Positions 57,181-64,000 of a stretch of 64,000 bases of DNA are shown here, in pieces. The stretch's first letter is position 1. Each line of letters starts with the position of its first letter. Source of the DNA: Acheta domesticus (Eukaryota > Arthropoda > Insecta > Orthoptera > Gryllidae); contig JAHLJT010000631.1 of the NCBI GenBank assembly GCA_031308135.1, forward strand, positions 144,936,734 through 145,000,733, in the 5' to 3' direction. The notes under the pieces are model-generated. The model was not told the DNA's origin. It worked only from the letters and a program-made list of their open reading frames with translations, and did no database searches. A program made the position numbers and the translations under genes.

Positions 57181-57968
57181 ACTAATTACTACAGTACTAG
57201 ATTTGTCAATTTCACTGTAGAAATTTCAAAGTAATCCTAAGATAAAATCAAATTTGTGTACGAAATTTTTGACATTTATTATTTTTTTCTTAAAATTATT
57301 ATTAACAAGACAAATGTTATAATTCTACTACAGTATGTGTAGAAAGTGTTGTTTTATTCTAGTACCTAATTTCAAGACAGTATTTTCATTACTTCCTGAG
57401 AAAAAATGACATGAAGGTCAATTTAACATGGGTAACATGGGACATGACTCCCCTTAATGCAGGAAACACAAGTTCCCATAAAAATGTTAAAGAGAACTTA
57501 CTTCATTTCACAATTAGCACAATTAGATTTCATATAATATTTCAGAATCATCATAACCTTTATTAAGTAGGCACCTCTATAAACAATTTTCACTGGAACC
57601 ATTGATGACTGCTGAAGACAGGTTTAATTGTATGTCACAAAATATTGCAAATCATATAGATGTAGAATTATGCATGAATTTCTTCAAACGATAAACAAAA
57701 CTCAAACGATGCACTCATAGATGTAAGGATGAAATTGTTGATTCTCTCTTCAACCTATTACATAATTTTCCTTGGAAATGTACAAATTGTTTGTACTCAT
57801 ATTTCTTTGTTAGTTTTGCAGGCTGCACTGCAGTGCACATGGGAAATTTATGATTTTACATTGCCTTTCTATGTTACAAACCTCATAAATGTTAACATAA
57901 CAATGAGCTGCAAAGATGATGAAAATTTCACAAGTAGTAATTAATATCTATATTACCTAATTAAATTC
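57181..57968. other. Intron sequence, nothing recognised
   Basis: AT-rich; no supportable exon or element end. Confidence 0.45.
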
Positions 57969-58560
57969 ATGGATGTATTTCTATTAAAAAATATTGTAAC
58001 AAAAGTTTCCCGAACTTTGAAACTTGCCACAATCTCCCATGCTACCTGTGAAATGGAGATGTACAAGTTCTCAGTTCACAACTTGACCACACGAACGTTA
58101 AATGATGTGAATTTCAAGTATATTCTGCTACAGAATGTGAAAGATCTGTTAAAAAATCAGAAGCCAAGAACAAGAGCGGGACAGATGAGTGAACAGAATG
58201 TTCTAAGGCAGCATCAGAAGAAAGATAAAAAATGCAAATTTAAAACACAAAACTTTCAGTTCAAAGTCAGAAGATGATGCAGTGTGAGATGACCAAAAAT
58301 AAAGAAATAATGATACATTTGAAGATGAAGTGGGTAGTGACCAAAAATCAAGATTGTGATGATTTTAAGGAAGTAGAAAATAGTGATAGCTAAGGTAATA
58401 AGTTTTAACATTCTCACCGAAAAGACAATTTGCAATTTTATTTTGACTCAATAGTATGAACTAATTATTTCAAAAATTCATAGGAGACCTTTTGAAAATT
58501 GGGAAATCTCTTATATTCAGAGTCAACTTATATTCGAGTAAATACAGTATCTCCTATTGC
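57969..58560 (+). other. Unrecognised 102-codon ORF and a MITE-like right end
   Basis: The open frame 57969-58277 (EMYKFSVHNLTTRTLNDVNF, RTRAGQMSEQNVLRQHQKKD) has no recognised relatives and no splice context. Downstream, at 58525-58550, TTATATTCGAGTAAATACAG then TA resembles the end of the TA-flanked MITE at 58956 (CGTATTTGC..TATAAG). It may be the right end of a related element that once included this ORF. The left end was not found. Confidence 0.35.
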
Positions 58561-58734
58561 ACAAGGACAAAGAATTGAAAAAGCGAAAATGTAAAGGTAT
58601 ATAATTTACAATCCATCTTACTCTTGAGATTTGCAAGGTGTAGTATTCATCCAAAAAAAAACTTCAACTCTTGGAGATTTGCTTGTGAACAACCACAAAT
58701 AAATGCATCTTTTACAGAGGAAATAAAATGTCAA

Positions 58735-58950
58735 TACTGGCCCAGTGGCTGAGATCTCTAAAGCAGTAATGCCGTATTGATCTCAGACCGAATGGTTGCG
58801 GGTTTGAGTCCCACCTTGGGCATGGTTGTATGGGATTGTCCTTACCCTATCATGACTATCGTTTCATTCTCATACCATAACGTTCCAAAACCCAACAGTG
58901 GTCCCTAATGACCTAGTAGTTAATGCAACCTTAAATAGCAAAAAACAACA
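58735..58950 (+). repeat. tRNA-derived SINE
   Basis: TGGCCCAGTGG (58738-58748) fits the RNA polymerase III A box. GGTTTGAGTCC (58801-58811), within GTTGCGGGTTTGAGTCCCAC, fits the B box, 52 bp apart as in a long-arm tRNA. No folded tRNA with anticodon arm is evident. The sequence continues ~130 bp into a non-tRNA body and ends in an A-rich tail (AAATAGCAAAAAACAAC), as a SINE does. Confidence 0.8.
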
Positions 58951-58955
58951 TTTAC

Positions 58956-59273
58956 CATATTTGCTTGTGCATAAGCCGCACTATCAATCTTTGTTACAAT
59001 AATATGGGGCAAACAAACATACAAAGTATTAACAAAAACAATTCCAAATGTAAATACAAAAAAAGGTAAATCCTTAATGTGAAATTGGAATGGAGAGTGT
59101 CATGCTATAAATGTTTGTTTTCAGCATGAAACTTTGTTTTTCTTCCAATAAAAATATATTTTATTTAATAATGCAAATATATTTTAACTCAGTTTCTTGT
59201 CTATAAGCCGCACCCCCATTTCACAAGTTACTTTTGGGGAAAGAAAGTGAGGCTTATACACAAGCAAATACGG
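58956..59273. mobile_element. TA-flanked MITE (Tc1/mariner or pogo type)
   Basis: Ends CCATATTTGCTTGTGCATAA and, inverted, CCGTATTTGCTTGTGTATAA, then GCC. TA stands on both sides (58954-58955, 59274-59275). At 318 bp it is non-coding. It begins six bases after the SINE tail. Confidence 0.85.
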
Positions 59274-59275
59274 TA

Positions 59276-59611
59276 TTAATAAACACTCAAATTTCACTTA
59301 GAGAATAAGATAGAAAAAGAGGAACAAGGTTCATCCCCAGGAAAAAGCACTATTAGTGCCATAAAACATGTCTATTACAAGTGTCAACATACATACTAGC
59401 TTATTTTAGAACTGGGAATAAGAATAAAAAAATAAAAATAAAAAAATGCACATGCATTACAAAAAGAACACAAAAAAAACTGCTACCAAGAATGAACAAT
59501 CAAGAACTATTAACCACCCCTGAAGGAAGTTCAGTGTACTAGACAAATTAATAAAATACTATATTAGACGAGAGGATATTTTATTGAACACTTTGGAAAC
59601 ACCTCACCCAC
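59276..59611. other. Intron sequence
   Basis: A-rich; nothing recognised between the MITE and the swm/RBM26 exon. Confidence 0.5.
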
Positions 59612-59758
59612 CTTTTCAACCGGTTCTTGTTGTTGTGACAGTGTTGCTTTGGGTTGTAATGTATTAAGAACTTTAGTGTTTTGAACTGGGTTGGGGACAC
59701 CCAAACGTTCTTTAACAGATGGCCGGGGGGGAGGTACATTCTCTTGTTTGCCCTGCAA
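59612..59758 (-). CDS. swm: swm/RBM26-27 homologue exon: VKERLG segment
   Basis: A 49-codon exon, phase 0 at both ends, acceptor AATTTAACTCAG, donor AAG|GTGGGT. It reads LQGKQENVPPPRPSVKERLG, VPNPVQNTKVLNTLQPKATL and SQQQEPVEK. The PSVKERLG motif matches the PVKHRLG/VK(D/E)RLG motif that follows the first RRM in RBM26/27. The exon is the most N-terminal one found. The CCCH zinc finger and first RRM should be encoded further right, but no exon for them was recognised up to 64000. Confidence 0.85.
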
Positions 59759-61546
59759 CTGAGTTAAATTAAATGGCAAGGTAAAAATACTTTAAGGTGA
59801 GAGGTTAAGGAAGGATTTCAATGGATAAATGTTTCCATCTCAAGTTGCAAGGCAAGTGAATCAGGAGAAAATCTCAAGGCAAAAGGGAATTGGGAATGAA
59901 GACACAAGAACAATAAGTACAAAATTATCTTCTACATAAATACCACACACATCTGTAGACAACTTTCTGAATGTTTGTATACTTTGCTCTCTCTCCATTT
60001 GAGTTTCTCTTAGGTTAAAAAGAGACATTTTAAAATTTTGAAAAACAACTGAGTTCGTTTGTAATGGAACCTGATAAAACATGATACATTTCATTAACCT
60101 TACGGTTAAGATTACTTTAATAATAAAACAATATGAAAAGGCTATATAGTAAACAACACAATCTGTGAGATCCATTCATACAAAACATTACTATTCTATA
60201 ATATCACAATTATTACATTTAAATATGTGATAGAAACATCCTTCTAAATTTTTACATGCAATAAAAACATCTATTTTCTTGGGTTACAGTTCTTGAAAAT
60301 AATCAATATGACAGCAATTTCCACTGCTGAGTTGATGATAATTTTCTTCCAAGAAAGAGAATCGTGTTTCAGTATCATTAAATTGTCATTTATTTGGATT
60401 CTTACTTTTTCTGTAACCTTGATTTTTTTAAAATCTGATAACAAATACTGATAGTTTAAACATGAATGTTTTGAAATGGCCAAGAACAACAAAAACTGCC
60501 CTTCATCTCCCAATATACAGCTCTGGAAAAGTGAGGGTGATTTTAGATTAACATTTCCCAATTTGCTTTGCTATGGAATGCTTTTTGTTTCAGTAAATAT
60601 AGGGGGAACACACATACTCACAGAAAAACTATGTTTGTGGAAGCTTAAAATAAATGTTAAAGTATTAAAAACTTTAAATTATACACTTAAGGAAAACTGT
60701 TTAATTAAAATTTCCATTAATGCTGTTTTCTTAAGTGATATGATTTAGCAATGCAGATCATTTTTATCATTTTTATCATTGTAGAAAGGGGCGGAGGGAT
60801 CATTTTTATCATTGTAGGGAAACAGCACAATTTCATCACAAGCTATTGCAACGACAAATTCAGCTCTGTTAATAAAAAGGGATGATAATATATCTGCTAC
60901 GTGCAATCTGGTAAAATTAATGGAAGTATTGTGATAAAAATGAGATATCTATGCCTACTTGAAGATATTTATGTCTAAAAGAATTTTAACTGTAATGCCA
61001 AGAAAGATAACAGAGATTATACCAAAGCCAAGAGCGACCACTGAGATTATATAGAGAGCTGAAAACTCTCTAAGCATGAAGTTCCTGGAACACTGGTTTA
61101 GATAGTATTGTGCAATGAAAAGTAGATTTGAGCACAGTACTATTTAAAATTCTATCATTTTTGATGGGCTATTTGACTAGTGCACACAAATAGATGAAAC
61201 AAGAGCTTTTATTATAATAAAAGAAGGTGAATTTTGGTTAGAGAAGGCACCAACCGATTGCAGATTACACTCGTTATGTTTTCCTTACATTTGTTATAGC
61301 CCTTGTGCCCTGATTGCATTAAAATACTTCCTTACACAAGCAAATGTAAATATTCTTTGAAACACATGAGTGACATTATCTTATCTTTACCCTTTTCTCA
61401 GCAACCAATTTTAATGACACAATGAGGCAAGTGGGATCCAGTAGAACTTGATGTTCCAGACATGTTTTTTAGATGTGGACAGTATAACAGAACAAAACCA
61501 ATTCAGTTCTTGATAAAAAAAATGTAAATACTTAACATTTGTTTAT
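59759..61546. other. Probable intron of the swm/RBM26 homologue
   Basis: AT-rich. ATCATTTTTATCATTGTAG occurs twice (about 60765-60785 and 60799-60817) around a GGGGCGGAGG patch. Minus-strand open stretches at 59861-60175 and 60271-60561 do not resemble any part of RBM26/27 and have AT-driven composition. Confidence 0.45.
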
Positions 61547-62060
61547 TTAGACTCTTCCCTTTATTACAGATCTCCCAAAGTACTTGGATATGTTCATCAT
61601 AGGCTGCTTTTGAACAGGTGCAACATCACTACCTTTGCTTTCTATTTCTTTTCCAAGGTCATAATTTACATCAGTCTTTAGTGTTCTCTTTAATTTTCTG
61701 GAACGTGACAGCTGCTGTTTCTTTCCAAAACTGTCTGATTGACAAATTACACTTCTTATGCTTTCCATATTGACTTGAGCTATTGGCTTATGGTTTGAGG
61801 ATGAACCAAATCCTCGGCAACTTCAACAATAAACAATCACCTTGATCTCATGTTTTCTTATTTTTCATTCAAGACTGAAGTTTCTCTGCAGCATATATGC
61901 AGCTACATAACACACATTCAGTGTGTTAATAAAAAATGTAAATGGGCAGCAACTGCAGTGTCTTTTACACAAGTATGTATGAGTAAGTGAGTAGCATTTA
62001 TTCCACACCAGTTTTTCATTACCCGATACTCTGCATAACAGAAAGCAATTGTTAAGCAGC
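61547..62060 (-). pseudogene. Unassigned decayed ORF, possibly a transposase C-terminus
   Basis: The last 73 codons are open: MESIRSVICQSDSFGKKQQL, SRSRKLKRTLKTDVNYDLGK and NISKYFGRSV. They are preceded, with several stops, by CNNRFGGCLTIAFCYAEYRV and MKNWCGINATHLLIHTCVKD. The GG......Y..YRVMKNW...HLL order loosely recalls the C-terminal half of piggyBac-like transposases, but no DDD motif or terminus is readable. It could also be something else. Confidence 0.3.
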
Positions 62061-64000
62061 CACCAAATCTATTATTACAATGTACAAAATGAACTACTGT
62101 AATTTTTTATACACATTAAAGAATCGGTGTAGTATCTTTAGGACAGTCCATATATTTGAGAATTTCTGGCGCAATGAACAAACAGAGGTTAGGCCACATG
62201 CAAGTGGACCGCATGTAAGTTCAAAAAGGGAACTTACTTTCCTGATACTTGAACACATTAACCAGATGAAACTGAGTGTGCACATCAGAAGGCTTTATTT
62301 TCAGGATCATTTTTCAGGTGAGATATTTTACAACCTAGAATTCATCTACCCTTGTACATAAAACTTGCCAAAATAGGGTTGAAACAAAAGCACCTTACTT
62401 GCAGTCTACAAAACTTGGGTAAAATGGACCCTGACTTGTCTAGTTGTGGTTGCAAAATCAAGATTTTTAATCCGTTATTTAGTTGCTCTTTCATAAAATA
62501 ATTAAGAAACAAGTGCATAACCAGGAGAACAAAGGCACTACACAGTTTACGTATAAAATACTGAAAATCTTGCTTCTGAGTCCAAAGGACCTTGGTTGCC
62601 TGGAAAGGGTTAATTAAGATTTCACATAAAACAGAAAATGATTTGGGTTAGTACACTGTTAGTACACTTCTTTACCTAGCAGAAGGGTTTTTGGTTGCCA
62701 ATACTTATTCATAAGCATCTTTCTCAGCATTTTTCTCGTAGACGTAAAACTGTAAGGTTTCCTAACCACCATAAATCTGAAGAATTACTAGTATGTCTGA
62801 TTAAGACTTCAGAATTTCAAACCAGCAAAACAAAAACTAGTTTCACACAACAAAACCATACAATGAGTGTTTAAAACAATCATGCAACTGTGCAATGGAA
62901 ACTATCTTCAATTAACACAGGTAAAGTCTGGAGACTGATTAAAGAAATAAACTTAATAAAATAAAATTATCTTTGCAATTATCAGGGATAAAAGTATGAA
63001 AGATGTCTGATTCAACATCAGAACGAAACTAGAATTGCCTTGCACTGTCAAGCATTAGCTGAGATATTTGGTGTCTCTAACAAATTAACGATTCCATGGC
63101 CACAGACACCTCTGTCCAGGTGAAGTGGTGTCTGTGAAAGAGAAGTCTGGGGAAGACCACAACAAGATGGTCGAAAAATTGGTATCACAACCTTCAATAC
63201 AGCATTACCCACAGAGCCAAAATCATACCATGAATGAAATGTGTGTGTTTCCCTAATGATTAGTAATTGGTTGAAGTTTTAGAGCATTATGAGTTTAAAG
63301 AAGATTTCTGCTACATAGTTCCACAATCAATTTTTAACTTTGATCTATATTATATTCAATTGCTCCAAAATGGATATGTGAATTATGACTGACCACCCTA
63401 CTTTATGAGGTGGAAAATCTAATGAAATGATTTATAATCAATATTGCAATATGCATTTAAGAGATACAACAAAGTGAGCTCTCAGTGAATTGAGGGATGA
63501 TCAAGTCTTTAATAGTGTCTGTTTAACAAAATGAGAAGTGTAAGTAAGAACCTCATGCAGACATTTTGCATATTTGTAATGTACCATTAAGTTTCATTAT
63601 GCCTCTAATATGAGTGGAGAAGTGAGTGAATGGAGAGTGCAAGAGTGTCATGTTAAAAACGAATCATTTTAAAACTAAGAGAATGGGGCAAGTTACTGTT
63701 TACAGCAATAAATTTGAAATATCTCTAGTCTTGTTGTACTGATTATTTAATCACTTATTGTTAAAAACTGTAAACCGTATGGGAACACAAACTGTGACAT
63801 ATGTACGTAATTTTCATGATTTTTCCACAGCTCCAACTTTATTTTACATAGTTGAATTATGAATAAAGATATCAACAAGAAGGTTGGCGAAGTATGAAAA
63901 CTAGAAATTTTTGCTCTGAGTTATAGAAAATGTATTTACATTGACAAATGAACTACAGATTTGATAAGGCTCCAGTGAATTAAAAAAGATTTTTTCTTGA
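62061..64000. other. AT-rich sequence, nothing recognised
   Basis: No exon, repeat end or supportable ORF was found up to the right edge. If the swm/RBM26 gene continues, this is intron. Confidence 0.45.

Noticed and set aside
58735..58811. A tRNA gene
   Set aside because: A and B boxes fit, but no cloverleaf with an anticodon arm is evident and the sequence continues into a non-tRNA body with an A-rich tail, so it is a SINE.
59861..60175. A further upstream exon of the RBM26/27 gene
   Set aside because: There is an acceptor-like CAG, but the protein does not resemble the first RRM or zinc finger and no good donor in the right phase was found.

Overview
This is a stretch of animal nuclear genome, almost certainly an insect. 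It has spliced exons with GT/AG borders, long AT-rich introns and microsatellites, and a dense, nested load of insect-type transposable elements (Jockey, R1, RTE, CR1, R4/Dong, copia, hAT, Tc1/mariner, piggyBac, Harbinger, tRNA-SINE). The exact species cannot be told from the sequence. The large introns and mixed TE load fit a big-genome insect such as a cockroach or termite, but that is inference.

The backbone host gene is on the minus strand and is an RBM26/RBM27 (Drosophila swm) homologue. Seven exons were recognised, in transcript order: 59758-59612, 56089-55955, 55874-55797, 55706-55551, 41081-40971, 35555-35323 and 23426-23324. Every junction keeps reading phase and the joined product follows the RBM26/27 order: VKERLG segment, coiled coil, second coiled coil, arginine/glycine-rich linker, start of the C-terminal RRM. 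The N-terminal exons (CCCH finger, first RRM) are not seen and probably lie beyond 64000. The end of the last RRM is also not seen and probably lies left of 23324. So roughly 23-60 kb, and perhaps much of the window, is one gene whose introns (14.5, 5.4 and 11.9 kb) are filled with transposons.

Layout. 1-3640: near-intact Jockey-clade element, minus strand, running off the left edge. 3818-6190: RTE-like element split by a hAT element with an 8-bp target duplication. 6370-7960: first copy of a 1.6-kb unclassified repeat (called family A here) built of ~302-bp units with a hairpin end. 8589-9059: broken THAP-domain gene. 10162-13503: decayed copia element with both LTRs. 15.6-19.4 kb: hAT remnants and a Harbinger MITE. 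20-22.8 kb: family A in a fold-back arrangement with a nested Tc1/mariner MITE. 25.1-31.2 kb: two R4/Dong-like retrotransposons in tandem in a TAA-type microsatellite. 31.2-33.5 kb: RTE fragment. 36.6-37.3 kb: piggyBac MITE. 38.1-39.1 kb: CR1/L2 tail. 39.7-45 kb: hAT remnants, a hAT MITE and an inverted family A copy. 46.3-52.6 kb: R1-clade element and a second RNase-H-bearing non-LTR element, the latter split by a 2-kb hAT. 53-55.2 kb: hAT, Jockey and Tc1 fragments. 56.2-59.3 kb: an inverted-repeat MITE, a tRNA-SINE and a TA-flanked MITE. 60-64 kb: AT-rich sequence with little recognisable.

No bacterial genes, CRISPR array, rRNA or true tRNA gene were seen. Nothing here clearly amounts to a new biological system. 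The most unusual items are family A, the tandem R4/Dong pair in its TAA target, and an inverted internal duplication inside the R1 element.
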